Shown one piece after another: positions 44,003-56,203 of a DNA stretch of 64,000 nt; position 1 is the stretch's first letter; every line of letters begins with the position of its first letter. A model generated the notes under the pieces. That model ran no database searches. It worked only from the letters and a program-made list of their open reading frames with translations, and was not told the DNA's origin. A program made the translations under genes and the position numbers. Source of the DNA: Auricularia sp. M13 (Eukaryota > Basidiomycota > Agaricomycetes > Auriculariales > Auriculariaceae). Location: the NCBI GenBank assembly GCA_037042915.1, contig CM073202.1, forward strand, positions 620,001-684,000. Direction: 5' to 3'.

Positions 44003-44993
44003 ATGCTGCGCGCAGTGGACGAGCTATCGACGGGCTCAGACTCGGCCTATTCAAAGTACGCCCAACCATAGACTCTGAGTGTATTCTGACGACTTTTACT
44101 CAGCTCTTGGATAGCTTGGTTTCTGGCCAGCAAGGGCAACGAATACTTCTGCGAAATTGACGACGATTATATCTTGGACCGGTTTAATCTGACAGGACTC
44201 AACACCGAAGTTCAGAACTATTCCCAGGCGTTCGACCTCATTACAGACAACTTCGGTACGCATCGACCAGTTATCCTAAGATCCTAGGATAATCGCCGTT
44301 GATTGCGCGCTTACAGATGAAGAGTTTCCCGAGGAAGTCCGCGCGTCGCTTGAAGTGCAAGCTCGCTTCTTGTACGGCCTTATTCACGCTCGTTGGATCA
44401 TAACATCACGCGGTCTTGCGAAGATGGTAAAGAACCGGTGTGGCTCTTCTTGTACGAGGGTGCTAATGCTATTTTATTCAGTTGGAAAAATACAAGAAGG
44501 CAGACTTCGGTCGCTGCCCCCGTGTTTTGTGCCAGCAACAACCTCTTCTCCCCGTGGGCATGACAGACGTACCGTACGAGAAGTCGGTCAAGCTCTACTG
44601 CGGTCGCTGCGAAGACCTGTACTCGCCCAAGTCGTCGCGTCACGGCAGCATCGACGGCGCGTATTTCGGCACCTCCTTCCCCCACATGCTGTTCCTCGTG
44701 TATCCACACATGATCCCGCCGAAGGTTGGCCCGCCAGACGTGGCTGGCGCTGGCCGCGGGCGGCCCGAGGCCGAAGGTGTTGGCGAAGGCGTCAGCACAG
44801 CGGCAGCCGCGCTCAAGGCTGAGCGCTACCGGCCCAGAATCTTCGGGTTCCAGGTGCACGAAATTGCCAAGCTTCAACGGTGGCAGGAAGCCCACCGCGA
44901 CAGGTGAGTGCTACGACGCTATCGTCCGTTTACACTCACTGACTTAGTCGCAGGCAAGTTGCTCATCTGGAAGCTCTAGAGCAAGAGCAGTAG
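44003..44993 (+). CDS. CKB1: Casein kinase 2 regulatory (beta) subunit
   Basis: From 44003, [17 protein letters not shown] joins after a 46-nt intron to [20 protein letters not shown] and [13 protein letters not shown], the classic CK2-beta N-terminus. Next are [20 protein letters not shown], the zinc ribbon CPRVLC with CGRC (C-x4-C and C-x2-C, dimerisation site), and [20 protein letters not shown] with [12 protein letters not shown] Gly/Ala-rich insert follows, then [18 protein letters not shown] and a short acidic end ([11 protein letters not shown] at 44991-44993). The subunit binds the CK2 alpha catalytic subunits and sets substrate choice. Introns are at about 44057-44102, 44256-44316, 44425-44481 and 44906-44953. 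It could equally be named CKB2; the two cannot be told apart here. Confidence 0.85.
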
Positions 44994-46107
44994 ATGCCTC
45001 GCTTTCCCGCTTAGTCACGCGCCGCTGCGCTGCACGTTCCATCATTGTATACTTGGGCATGCTATACATCGCTGAATTTCGTTTCATCCGCAGACCCCGT
45101 CGTGCCTACGTCGGATCGCGTTCAAGCTCGAGTGTTTTGGCAATCGTATGCGCGTGTAAAGTGTTGGCCTATCTTCTTCGGGGCGAAACCACACTGGCAA
45201 CTTGAATGCAGCTGATCAGTTGCCATCGTCCTGGCGTGGTCACTTACAGTACCGGCCGAATATAGAACTCGGAAATCGGGAGTCCAAAAGTTGAAGCTGA
45301 AGCGCGGGTTGGCTCAGTGGGGCCTGGTTCAAACATCTAAGTAGCAATCCTGGCAAGCGCAATTGCGCGGTTCATCAAAGTTTCAGCAGCCAGACTCTAG
45401 CCCAAGACATCCTTAATGCAAAACTCCAGACCCGCATGTCCTGTATGTTTGATTCAAATTCTGTCCTCCCTGGCTCTAATAACTAGCCATAGGCCATGCG
45501 TTTCCTATGAACAAGTGATAGGTAAGGAAGTCGCAAGGAAGAGGCAATGCGCTGTCTGCCCTGAGCTGACGCATTGTGGCACGGATTGTGCTCAGGTCCC
45601 GACTTGCATTGATCCTCCACGGATCGCAGTCGCCGGAGGATGCCACTAACTCGCTTAGACAGCAGCCACCAGGAGTTCCATTGGAGCGATGGGTTCGCCA
45701 CATCGGGCATACTATATTACTATCAAACACACTACCGAAGACAGCCCTGATTTCATCCGGCCCCGCTGGAACCGTCGAATAGACGTTGGAGTATCACGCT
45801 GCAGCTTGCGGCAGCGAGAACGGGATTCTTCATTACGAAAAAGGGTACTGGAGATGAGTAGCTGCGGTCACGGCTAGGCCACAGATCCCTTGCGGATCCG
45901 AGCGCTCGACCCCCGTTTGGTGGCGAAACGCGTGCTCCCGCGCAAGGAAATGATGCGGACGCCCGTGCACCGCTGCATCGAGACCCAAATAACTGGTTGC
46001 AGCAAGGCCTCCACACGAGTGACGACACAATAGTGCGGCCGAGGATCCTACTTAAATCACTGCGGACGAGGTACGGGACCCCCTCCGCACAGATTGTCGA
46101 CCTAATC
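44994..46107. other. Intergenic, upstream of P450 1
   Basis: About 1.1 kb. No gene or repeat is recognised. It contains a stretch near 45310-45330 with tRNA-like words (GGCTCAGTGG, GGTTCAAA), but no complete cloverleaf. Confidence 0.4.
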
Positions 46108-48146
46108 ATGTTTGCCCTTCTTCCTGCCGTCGTTGCATTGCTGGGCGCTACGTTCTTCGTCCGCAGGATATCTCAGCGGAGACAGCGCCCACTCCCGCCA
46201 GGCCCTCCCGGACTGCCTTTAATCGGAAACCTCCTCGATATTCCTACGACGGAGGAGTGGCTGCAGTACGAGAAGTTCTCGAAGGTCTACGGTGCGTCGC
46301 TAGTCATGTGCGATTTCTCCTCTCACGCCTTTGCGACCCGCTGTCCAGGAGATATAGTCTCCCTGCAGGCACTGGGGCAGACGGTAATCATCCTGAGCTC
46401 GAAAGACGATGTCAAGGAACTCTTCGCCACACGAGGCTCCATATACTCGGGACGCATATGGGGAACCATGGCACAGATGTGAGTGGGTAAGATGGAATCG
46501 TGAGCCTGGCGTGCTGACAAGGTATTCAGGGTGGGATCGGGCATCATCACACTTCCCCTTGGGAGGAAGTTCCGTGCCATCCGACGAATATTCTCCTCGT
46601 TCATTGGCCCGCAGGCTGTCAAGAATTGCAGCGACGTGCAGAGGATCTCAGTTTGTGAATGCTTGAGACGGCTCTCAGGCAGTCGGCGGCAAGATCCATT
46701 CGTTGCTTTGAAGCGGTACGATTCATCCTTTGCTGTGCATAATCTATGCCGGCCTCATCATGGCTTCTATTCTGCCAGTATGGTCGGAGGGACAGTTCTA
46801 CGCTTGGCATATGGGTACGAGGTCAGGTCGGACGACGATCACTTCGTAGAGCTCGCGGAAAAGTCGGTCGTAGCTTTCCTTAGTGGGATGCAGCCCGGTT
46901 GGCTGGTCGACATCTTTCCAATCCGTAAGTACTTCCCCCATTTGCTGCGACGAGTCAGTGTGACTTACCGTCACAACATATTCAAGTGAATCACCTTCCC
47001 AGCTCGCTTCCCTTCGCCATGTTCAAACGGAAAGCCGAGCAGTGGCATCAAGACGCGGAGAATGGGCTGAACATCCCTTGGGACTGGGTCAAGAACCGCG
47101 TGGTGCGTTCGGACACTTGGCACGGTGTGTTCCATTCTCAATCCGGACAAGGCCGCTGGAGTTTCCACGCCTTCATTTGCGGCGGACCTCATGGACGATC
47201 GCGACGAAGATGCAGCCCGCATGGCAATGCGAGACATGTATGGCGCCGGGATGGATACTGTACGTCATCCTCCACATACTAGGACCCATCGATATGAAGA
47301 CGTGAACTTAGACTCTTGCTGCGAGCCTGTGGTTGATCCTCGCAATGTCGCTGCACCCCGAGGTTCAAGCTCGTGCACAGGAGGAGATAGACGCAGTGAC
47401 CCTTGGCGAACGACTGCCGACTCTCGACGACCGCGCCCGCCTGCCGTTCATAAATGCTATCATTAAGGAGGTGCTAAGATGGCACCCGGTGGTCAACCTT
47501 GGTAAGTAATCTCAGCCCTAAGTCCCAATGCTGATTAACTCACGGCAACCCAATAGCTGTTCCGCATATTCTTACCGAAGACGACACCTTTCATGGATAC
47601 TATCTTCCGAAAGGAAGCATAGTCATGTCCAACGTCTGGTGCGTGGGGCCTTGCGCGTAGCTGGAATCGCCTTATTTATACCAGCACAGGAGTGTCCTAC
47701 ATAACCCAGAGGAGTACCCCGAACCTGCAATGTTCAAACCCGAGCGGCACCTGTTTCCCTCTAGCGATTCTTCCGCGGACCCGTTCCAGTTTGCTTTCGG
47801 TTTAGGACCACGGTAAGTCTGACGCTCATTCCCCAAGGCTGCCGGTAATAGCTCTGATGCATTTCTCCAGTCAATGTCCCGGACGACATTTGGCGGATAC
47901 GACATTGTATCTCCTCGCCACAACAACGCTAGCAACCTGTACAATTTCAAACCCGACAGATGAGCGCGGGAAAACCCTCAGTCCTGATCGCGTGCGGTAC
48001 ACGTCGGGCATTATCTGGTACATTATCATGTACTAAGACTAAATTAATACTAATCATTTTCTAGTCGCCCCACGCCGTTCCTTTGCGACTTCGAGCTCAG
48101 GAATGCATCTCTTGAAACTCTTCTATCAAACAGCCGAGACTCATAA
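46108..48146 (+). CDS. Cytochrome P450 monooxygenase (copy 1)
   Basis: From 46108: membrane anchor [18 protein letters not shown] and proline hinge [18 protein letters not shown]. Then [32 protein letters not shown] and [17 protein letters not shown]. The I-helix region is [20 protein letters not shown], which lacks a standard AGxDTT but keeps GAGMDTT. The K helix has [14 protein letters not shown] (ExxR present), then [12 protein letters not shown], a PERHLFP segment and the haem loop [12 protein letters not shown] with the thiolate cysteine. The end is [19 protein letters not shown] at 48144-48146. Ten or so short introns all keep frame. It is an ER-bound oxidase using a CPR partner; the substrate is unknown. 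It is a tandem paralogue of 50047-52100. Confidence 0.8.
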
Positions 48147-50046
48147 CCTCCCGCTATCCATCGTAATGGGCAAGCGGGATTAGGAGTTGATTGTTGTGGA
48201 CCATCTGGAGGTATCGGCAATAATGCAAAGTATACGAGGCCTACCTGGAATGACATTCACGAGTAATATGTATACTTCTGTATCTCTTGAATGTATTGGT
48301 ATATCACAGTGTACCTCAGAGCAGCGCTCTATGCACTTTCCGGCTGAGCGGAGGTCACCGGCAGAGCGGCGGTTTTGCATTCCTATCTCCGATTATGTCT
48401 TCCTTCCTCCGCTTCGCGACCTCTACAGCTCGACTTGTCGCTGTCGCGGGAATACCGCGTGCAGTTGGCTGCGCATAACTGTATCGCTCGCCGTAGATGC
48501 AAACACGATTCCAGGCCAACTCGAAGCGAGTCTTGCAATTCGCGCAGAAAATTGTCGACATTTGGGCGGCTTGGCATCCCTCGACGCCCAACCCCGTACC
48601 CTAGCCCTAATAACCGATGTACGACCTTCCCGCCGTATTGATTCTTATGGACGTTTAATCAAGGGCTACTCGCGATTTTCCAATCTACGAACGGCTCATT
48701 GCTATGCCCACTGGTGTTCATTACCTTCTGTGACAGTATCTGACAGTACACACGGGAAAGGCTAACTCTGCGCTACACTACGAGCGCGCTTTGACGACCT
48801 TTTCATGCATTAGCTCTCGTATGAGGATATTCAAGCCAGCATCGCCGCATTTATCCCTCGTTGTCAACCGAGCCGCCTGGGGATCTGAACTGATTCATGG
48901 CGACGCGGGCCTTCTTCGAGTGGCCCGTTATACTGCTCCCTGCATATCCTCAAATGGCTCTTATTCCCACGGGCTGCAGTTTCATCACGAACGGATAAAC
49001 TGGGATCTGCTGCAGGTGGGATCTACCCGTCGCACAATCCGTCAACCTCCGTCCGAGGCCCGTTGGGTGCGTCTTGTGCTGTAGGTCAACAACGAACTGC
49101 GCCATGCCTGTTGGCCGCTCTATGGGCCTCGACCTGGCTCTTGCGCTCCAGAGCCGCCGTTCGCATCAGCCTTGCGGGCGTGATCTCAGAGCTCCCGCTC
49201 CGCATCTTTGAGGCTCAGACATTCGCACTGTGGGCTGTTTCTCGATATCATATCTCTGGATTCTCACAAAGCAACAAAATGGCGTAAAGTGGCCTTAGCG
49301 GCAGCCAGCACTCTTCTCTGTGTGTGTGGTGCTTTTGCAGCCTGTCATGCCTGTTCGGGCGAAAAGCTTGTTCCTTGCGCAACCGACACGCGCCCTAACG
49401 GCCATGTGTATCTCCACAGACCGGCCTCAGCTCGCCACTGTGCACGATGCACGGTGACTCGCGCTCTGGCGCTTCTGATATTACTGCGCGCGCAGGGCGA
49501 TAGGGGAATAGATGATCCTGGCGACTGGCGCGGGTTGACCTCTGCTCGTCATGGAATTGGTCATTCAGAGCTTGCTAAAAGCAACGAATGTGGATCCGAA
49601 GGTCCCCTAATAGGCTAGCTCAAACTTTTGCACAATCTACACTTCGGGCAAGAATCAGCAGACTATGAATTTCTCTCGGAGGCCCGCTATGTCGCGAATT
49701 TCCAAGTGCGAACGGTGGTACGGCGTCTGTGGTACGATATGGACATTGGAAGCACCGATGTGGCAATTATAGCAATTCGCACACCTATTCGAGGCTTCTC
49801 TCCGAAGGTACCGTGCAACGATCACAACGACCCATGCATCGTTACCGGGTTTGGCGCCTCCCGTATGGGCGGAGGTGGATTCCTTGCACTGTGAGCGGTG
49901 CCGCTGCTCTTTCGGGACGTGCTGAGACAGCGAACATCCGCCAAGAACCGCACTGCGCTCTTATTCCAGTGGGAATCATGTCAGGAAAACCGGGGCTTAA
50001 AGGCTGCGGGTGACCATGGGAGCCTGCACTCTTATCCCTCCCCGAA
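48147..50046. other. Intergenic between the two P450 genes
   Basis: About 1.9 kb. Several open frames (for example 48187-48765 and 49208-49618) have no domain or exon partner. No degenerate P450 exons were recognised in it. Confidence 0.4.
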
Positions 50047-52100
50047 ATGCGCACGATGGGTGAGCTCTTGTCCTCCGTCGTCCCCGCCGTGGGCATCCTG
50101 TGCGCCGTATGGTTCATCGCCAGCCTCCTGCGACGCCGCTCTCCCCGCCTGCCTCCCGGTCCACCAAGGAAGTTCCTGATCGGGAACATGTACGACATAC
50201 CGAATCGCTACGAGTGGCTGGAGTATGAGAAGATGGCGCAGAAGTATGGTAAGTGTCTGTCTATGTGCATTGAAACCCCCGATCTGAAGTGCGCCGTTCA
50301 TAGGCGATATCATCAGTCTCGAGGCGCTGGGACAGCGAATTATCGTTATGTCCAACGACGAGGACGTCAAGGAGCTGTTCACGACTCGCGGCTCGATATA
50401 CGCCGGTCGTGCTCGGGGAACCATGGTGCAAATGTCCGTTGATAGACTTTCCCAGTTACGCTCCTACTCACCGTCGTGCAAAGGGTCGGCGATGGGATCG
50501 TCACCATGCAGCCCGGGAAGGAGTTCCGCACGATCCGCCGCTTGATGTCGTCCTTCATGGGCCCGCAAGCTGTCAAGCGCATCACCGAGGTGCAGGAGTC
50601 TGCCATCAAAGGAAGTCTGTTGCGGCTTATGAAAGCCCCTCAAGATCCTCTACGCCCGCTTCAGCGGTGAGCTCGGGGCTATTTCGGCAGAATGAAGTAC
50701 TGACATGTCAAACTCAAAGCATGTTTGGTGCTATTGTTCTGCGTCTCTCCTTCGGCTATGAGGTCGAGGACGACAACGACCACTTCATCCAACTCGCCGA
50801 AACATCGATATCTGCGTTCCTCCATGCGATGCAACCTGGGTGGGCTGTAGACACGTGGCCATTTCGTGAGTACTATATTGTATCTCGCTGGGAACGCAAT
50901 GCTTATACCTTCGTCCAGTGAGATATCTCCCCAGCTGGATGCCTTTCGCGGGATTCAAACGCGATGCGGCGAAGTGGCGTGAGATCATCGATACGGGCCT
51001 GCGGGTCCCATGGGAATGGACGAAGAGCCGCGTTGTGCGTAGCCTGCCTGGTGCCATACTTCTAGTCACGCCATTTACTCTATCCCCTCTCAGGCTGCCG
51101 GAGATGCCATCCCCTCGTGGGCTTCTGAGATCATGGGCGGAGAGGACGACTGGATCGGTGCAGTTGCCATGCGCGACCTGTACTCCGCAGGCGTCGATTC
51201 CGTGCGTGTCTCCTCCCCATTTCTGCTGCCACGACCACGCGTTTCCACTGTCACTGACTGGACCGCGCTGGCAGACGATGACGGCTAGCTTAACCTTCTT
51301 GCTTGCGATGGCTCTGCACCCGGACATCCAAGCTCGCGCGCAACGCGACGTTGACAATGTCACGGGCGGCGAACGCCTGCCGACCATCGCGGACCGGGAC
51401 CACCTCCCCTTTTTGGACGCTATCATAAAGGAGCTCTTGCGGTGGCATTCGATCGTCAATCTGGGTCAGTCGGGACCGTTTGAGTTCTCGCATGCTGTTT
51501 TGCTGATGCCGCGGATGCAGCACTGCCTCACGTAGCCACCGAGGATGACACTCTTCGCGGGTACGACATTCCGAAGGGGAGCATTGTCGTGGCCAACGTT
51601 TGGTCAGTTCCATCCATTCCTGCCTAAGAAATTAGGCTCACATGTACCGCCAGGACTATTCTGCACAATCCCAAGAAGTATCCCGATCCGATGTCGTTCA
51701 AGCCCGATCGCTTCATGCCCGGAGCTGAAGGAGAGAACGAGGACCCCGGCAAATATGCATTTGGTTTTGGACCGCGGTGAGCACCAAACGGCACTGCTTG
51801 TTGAGCTTCGCGATTCGATACGTTTCAGGCAATGCCCGGGCCGCCACCTGGCGGATGCAACGCTTTTCCTGGTTGTCGCTATCACGCTCGCGACGTGCAA
51901 CGTTTCGGATGTAGTCGACCTCGACGGTAACCCGTTGAAGGCCGACTCGCTTGATTATCTGCCTGGCGAAGTCAGGTGCGTACTCTCGGGACGCAGTCTC
52001 CCGGCGGGACTGACGAAGTTGTAGTCGGCCGCCCCGCTTCCGGTGCAAAATCGAAGCTCGTTCGGAACGTGCGCGCTCGCTTCTGGAGGAGTCGGATTAA
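50047..52100 (+). CDS. Cytochrome P450 monooxygenase (copy 2)
   Basis: Same exon plan as copy 1. From 50047: MRTMGELLSSVVPAVGILCA anchor, RLPPGPPRKFLIGNMYD hinge, DIISLEALGQRIIVMS and FTTRGSIYAGRARGTMVQM. Then IVTMQPGKEFRTIRRLMSSF, RLSFGYEVEDDNDHFIQLAE, the I-helix MRDLYSAGVDS-TMTASLTF, and the K helix IIKELLRWHSIVNL. Then come ALPHVATEDDTLRGYDIPKG, FKPDRFMPG and the haem loop FGFGPRQCPG. The final exon, after an intron at about 51975-52021, reads SRPPRFRCKIEARSERARS and ends at TAA 52098-52100. The I-helix GVDS-T departs from the common A/G-G-x-D/E-T-T, as in some basidiomycete P450s. Substrate unknown. Confidence 0.8.
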
Positions 52101-52787
52101 TGACTTGGATACAAGTTTCGCTGATTAGAAACTGAGCGAATGTGTTTATCGCCGCTACGACCAATGCAACGTGTAATAGTGCTCTGGTTGGCCGCGTATT
52201 CCTCTCCCATGACCTCAACCGAGCCCAATAGCTAGTTAAATGAGTATTCAGCTCGTATATAGTGTTCATAATGACTGAGAGTGCTTCAGGTGGAAGATTC
52301 CTGGTGCCGTCCTGTTTCGCCTAAATGAGTGTGGGAAGCTATTACGTAACTTGACATTGTGTCTCACAGCTTGCATGCGTCCCTCAGCAGCACAAGAATA
52401 GACTTGCGTGATAGAGCAGCCTCGAGCCGTCCTCAGAACAGCTTAAGAGCGAAGGGTGCACTAGATGATCGTCTTGGGCGGAAGAATCTGGCCATGTGGC
52501 TTCTGAATGCACGCTGATTGAATGGCTGAGCCACATTCGCCGCAGCTGGGGGATGCGGGCGAAACGCTGGCGTGCCAGGCGAACTGTATGCGCTGATGGT
52601 CGGCAGAGGCAGCCCCATTCGGCGCTATCGGACTGGATTGGCTGGGGCTTGCGGCGGCCGCGTCCGGCCGGCGGGGCCTCAGCTGTTCAGCCTGCCTTGC
52701 TTGTTGCACGAGTCATCGCCGCCACCACCGACCGCCGCAGCGACAACGCCCTCATCTAGCCCATCCGCCTCTTACTAAGCGCATACA
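52101..52787. other. Intergenic
   Basis: Nearly 700 bp without recognisable genes; short frames on both strands near 52450-52760 are unsupported. It should hold the promoter of the acidic-protein gene. Confidence 0.4.
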
Positions 52788-53674
52788 ATGTCCTCCCTGC
52801 CTCTGCGCCCGAGCACACCGTCCACGCCGTTGTCTGGGAGCTACCCTGGCACGGGCTTCAGGCGACGCACGCTGGGCCGCGCAGCGAGCCCGCCTACGTG
52901 GGCGTGGTACGAGCAGATCCCCCTGCCCGGCGACGACGACGACAGCAGCGGCTCCAGCTCCGAGGACGACGAGGCGCACAATGGCGATAGCCACAGCGAG
53001 GACGATGGCAGCGAGCACGAGCATGACCACGACGACGACGGCTTCGAAATGGACTTTGAGGGCATCCCACCACCTGTGACCGTCACCGTCACGGACGCCA
53101 TGGACGTCGACGGCGTCGAGCAGTCGGCGTCGGCGCCATCGGCCCATGTGCCGCCGGAATGTCCCGAGGATGGCCACGGCGTTGACGACGACGGCGGCGA
53201 CAAGGCCAACGCCGAAGCCATCGCCCGCAAGATAGCCAAGGGAAAGCAGCGCGCCGTCGAGCCTCCCGCCATCGTCGTGGCCCAGGAACAGCGCAAACGC
53301 GAGCGCGAGCGCAAGACGCGCCGCAAGCGCCACAGCGAGCCCGCGTACCGACCCATCTTGACCATTCACCGCTCTCAAGGCTTCGTCTGGAACCAGGTGC
53401 GTGTTGCTTTCGAAAGTTTCGTCTTGTGCTAATATATTATATCATAGGATCTCTTTGTGCCGTCATACATCAAAGACCGTTGTACGCACCGTTTCCTTGT
53501 CTGCTTTAGTCTCTGTACCTTCATTGAACATGCACCCAAGATGTCACGTCGACCTCCCCGCCGGGCGAGTCGTGTATCTCGCTTAATGGCAGCTCCGCTC
53601 CCAACCCTTACGACGCTGTCGAGGTCGTCGAGATCCGCGTCACAGGCCAAGAGCTCAACGAAGTCATCCCTTGA
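52788..53674 (+). CDS. Conserved basidiomycete acidic protein of unknown function
   Basis: From 52788: MSSLPLRPSTPSTPLSGSYP then PPTWAWYEQIPLPGDDDDSS, followed by a long Asp/Glu/Ser/His-rich stretch. A basic segment KQRAVEPPAIVVAQEQRKR with RERERKTRRKRHSEP follows (possible nuclear signal). The end is conserved-looking: RPILTIHRSQGFVWNQ joins to DLFVPSYIKDH, then TSTSPPGESCISLNGSS and DAVEVVEIRVTGQELNEVIP with TGA at 53672-53674. Three exons; the last intron is about 60 nt. I recognise the type as a basidiomycete conserved protein but know no function. Composition suggests a nuclear location. Confidence 0.6.
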
Positions 53675-54165
53675 ACTCCCTGCGTGTTCCCCCGTTCTCA
53701 CCTACTCTCCTATTTCTCGCGGACCTTTTACCCCATGTATTGAAAGCATTTTCCTTTCTTTCTCTCATCCTGGAATCCAAACTCACGTTCTTGAAATAAT
53801 GTGCAAATGGTGGATCGTTCGTGCCGGCACTATCTCGTCTTGGCAGTGCGCCCGCCGCTTCTCGACTGCAGGCGCTCCGCAACTTCCTGATGGCGGCGAG
53901 GTTGGGCCTGGACAGCAAAAGGCGCGCGCTTGTCGTGGAACAGTGGCGGCGGCCGCGGTCGCTTCCCGACAACTCACAGCTCCAGGGGAGATGGCATGCG
54001 GTATTGAATAGTATATAATAAACACACGGCTTCAGTCATTCCACCCTGGTGTGAGGAGAACAGTTCGTCGTCATCGATGATGCTGAACTGGTGCAATTGT
54101 TCACGCCTCCGAGTTAAACACATGTAAGTACAAATCTCGAATTAAAATGAATATATGCGATAAAA
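53675..54165. other. Intergenic
   Basis: About 490 bp; no gene is recognised. AT-rich stretches near 54005-54020 and 54110-54170 may be the 3' end signals of the upstream gene. Confidence 0.35.
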
Positions 54166-55499
54166 TCAACCCTCCAACCTCCGAGTCGCTGGCTCGCATT
54201 CAGCAATAGCTTCACCACTCGCCGAAACTACTGAAGCCTGAGTCGCCCTGTCCATGCGCTTCCCTCGGGATCTCGGATAGCAATTCCTCGCTAGCCACCT
54301 TCTCAGCGATCTCAGGCCACGGGCTCGAGTGGATCTCACACCTAAGAAATTTAAGGATATGTTTTTTGGGCATGTATCTCCAGGCTCGGAAAACGCAGGC
54401 GTTGTTAGGCCAGAGCTCGACATCCTCATATTTCAGGTGAATGTCCCTGGAGACTCGGCGACCGTGGCATTCGTGAGAGACGCAACGCAAGCCCGGCGAA
54501 GCCGCAGCGTGGAAGCTGGACCAAAGAGACGGATGACTGAGTCCTTTTACCGCTGTCGCAATACTGTACCCACGCGTCACATTACCACGTCACGGGTCAC
54601 AGGCCCTTCGTGGTGTGGTAATAAAACGCGATTGTCACGGGTCACAAACGGGTGGTGGTAATGTTTCCCACATGTCACAACATGTCCAAAGCTTCGAAAT
54701 ATGCCATTTTTTTGCTGCGCTGCGCGCAATAGGCCTTACTTACTATGCTATCTCATGTTATATATGATCATACTTCATCCTCTTTATTGGACTCTCGCAG
54801 AGTCGCATTGTATGCTTAAAAATAGGATGATTCTGCGCTGACGGTAGGTAAGGGTCACATGTCACAGACTGCTCGTGGTAATGTGTCCCCCATGTCACAG
54901 GTCGAAGGCCGTGGTAATGTGACGCGCGGGTACAGTAGGCATTGAGCAGCCATATGCCTGCCGTTCTGGATGAATACGTTAAACAACTCTGCGGCGGGAT
55001 GAGCGGCCTTGCGCGCGCTGCAAATAATATGGACGCCAGATGCACAGTGATCTGAGCGACGGCGGCGTGGACAACGCTGCTAGGAGTTCAGGATGCTGGT
55101 CGACTTCTGGGGCCTCGTCACGTCCGTAGCGCTGAAGAAACCCCGAGGTTGGAAATGGAAGCCTCTATCGGCAAGAGCGAGTGCAAGAGCCCGAGCTTGA
55201 GCTGTGAACCGCGAAATAACCACATGTTAGCTAGTGAGGATAGCGAGTTCCATCCAGCGCTTGCACACGAGGAGCACGTCTGACGCCAACTTTTCGACCT
55301 TGGTGAGCGGCGCAACGGCGTCTGTGTTGGCAAAAAGCTCGTCCAGAACCACAAGCCGCAGTGACAGTATGATTGGTAAGTACCAAATCGTCGGTAAGCT
55401 CATGGGTGGGTATATGAAGGCGACGATATCGATCAATGTGGCGAATGAAAGTGATAACCAGGAGGTTCGGAGCGATCTCGGAGTTTCAATGTGAACTCC

Positions 55500-55500
<1 letters not shown>
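54166..55500 (-). pseudogene. Broken F-box-like/LRR-type gene (paralogue of 28195-30594)
   Basis: The minus strand keeps the start (LVVLDELFANTDAVAPLTKV, SDVLLVCKRWMELAI near 55230-55380) and the end (DIHLKYEDVELWPN; EIHSSPWPEIAEKVASEEL near 54240-54480). A stop follows KRWMELAILTS, a frameshift puts FTAQARALALALA in another frame, and most LRR exons are gone. The centre is interrupted by a 372-bp TA-flanked element (54564-54935), and a LINE poly(A) tail adjoins the 5' side at 55502. It is dead. Confidence 0.7.
54564..54935. mobile_element. 372-bp MITE with TA target duplication
   Basis: Ends are CTGTACCC...GGGTACAG, with terminal inverted repeats of about 25 bp (24 of 25 match) that continue CGCGTCACATTACCAC. 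It is flanked by TA on both sides (54562-54563, 54936-54937), the signature of Tc1/mariner-type insertion. The interior has repeated GTCAC and GGTAAT words and no coding capacity. It sits inside the F-box relic. Confidence 0.8.

Positions 55501-55501
<1 letters not shown>

Positions 55502-55537
<36 letters not shown>
55502..55537. repeat. 36-nt poly(T) run, the poly(A) tail of the adjoining LINE
   Basis: An uninterrupted run of 36 T on the plus strand directly follows (in minus-strand sense) a short 3' untranslated region of the LINE, after its last codons near 55680. It marks the 3' end of a target-primed insertion. Confidence 0.85.
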
Positions 55538-55538
<1 letters not shown>

Positions 55539-56203
55539 TGGTGCTTAGTGTTACGAATTCATATATAATATGATCTTCACACATGCGTCAAGGTAGAGGC
55601 TCAGGACTCTTTGCCACCGCTGGGGAAATGCTTTAGGCACTTCAAACTGTGTGTGGGACTCCGGCAGTGGCTGTAGTCAAGGACTACAGTCTGGTGGGCG
55701 ATCAATATTGCCGATACCCAGTAAAACCCCAGATTCTCTTTCTGAGCATAGGTGTTTTAGATGCATGTGCAAGGGCGTGTCCTGCCAAGTTTGTAAGACT
55801 AGTTTCCGTGGCAAGGACTTTTTGTTATGTGCAACTTCAGACATATAAAAGTCTAGACGCATGCGTTGTTCAATTATGTACGTCCATTTGTGGTGAATTT
55901 CCTGATGTGTGGGTAATATTGTTGGATCCTGATTATTAAATAGGCGTCTGCATCATATTTTCCAGATAAGGTGTGCAGACTCTGAGATCAGGATACGGTA
56001 AAGTCTATTTGTCACATGAAGTTTTTTATTGTCTATTCCCTTAAACTCCATTTGTGCGCATGAAAGAATTGTGGCGAGGGAGGGGGTCGGCCAGTAAGGG
56101 TGTTTTTTCTCCCAGAACTGTTTTGCTAGAGACCAGATTTGCGCTTGGCCATTACCAGGGCATTCTGTTAGTATGTGTTCCATTGACTCTTTGCATTCGC
56201 ACA

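Noticed and set aside
45295-45345. tRNA-like words (GGCTCAGTGG, GGTTCAAA)
   Set aside because: No matching acceptor stem or anticodon arm could be paired around them.
48187-48765. 192-residue plus-strand frame between the P450 genes
   Set aside because: No family, no start context or exon partner; composition looks random.
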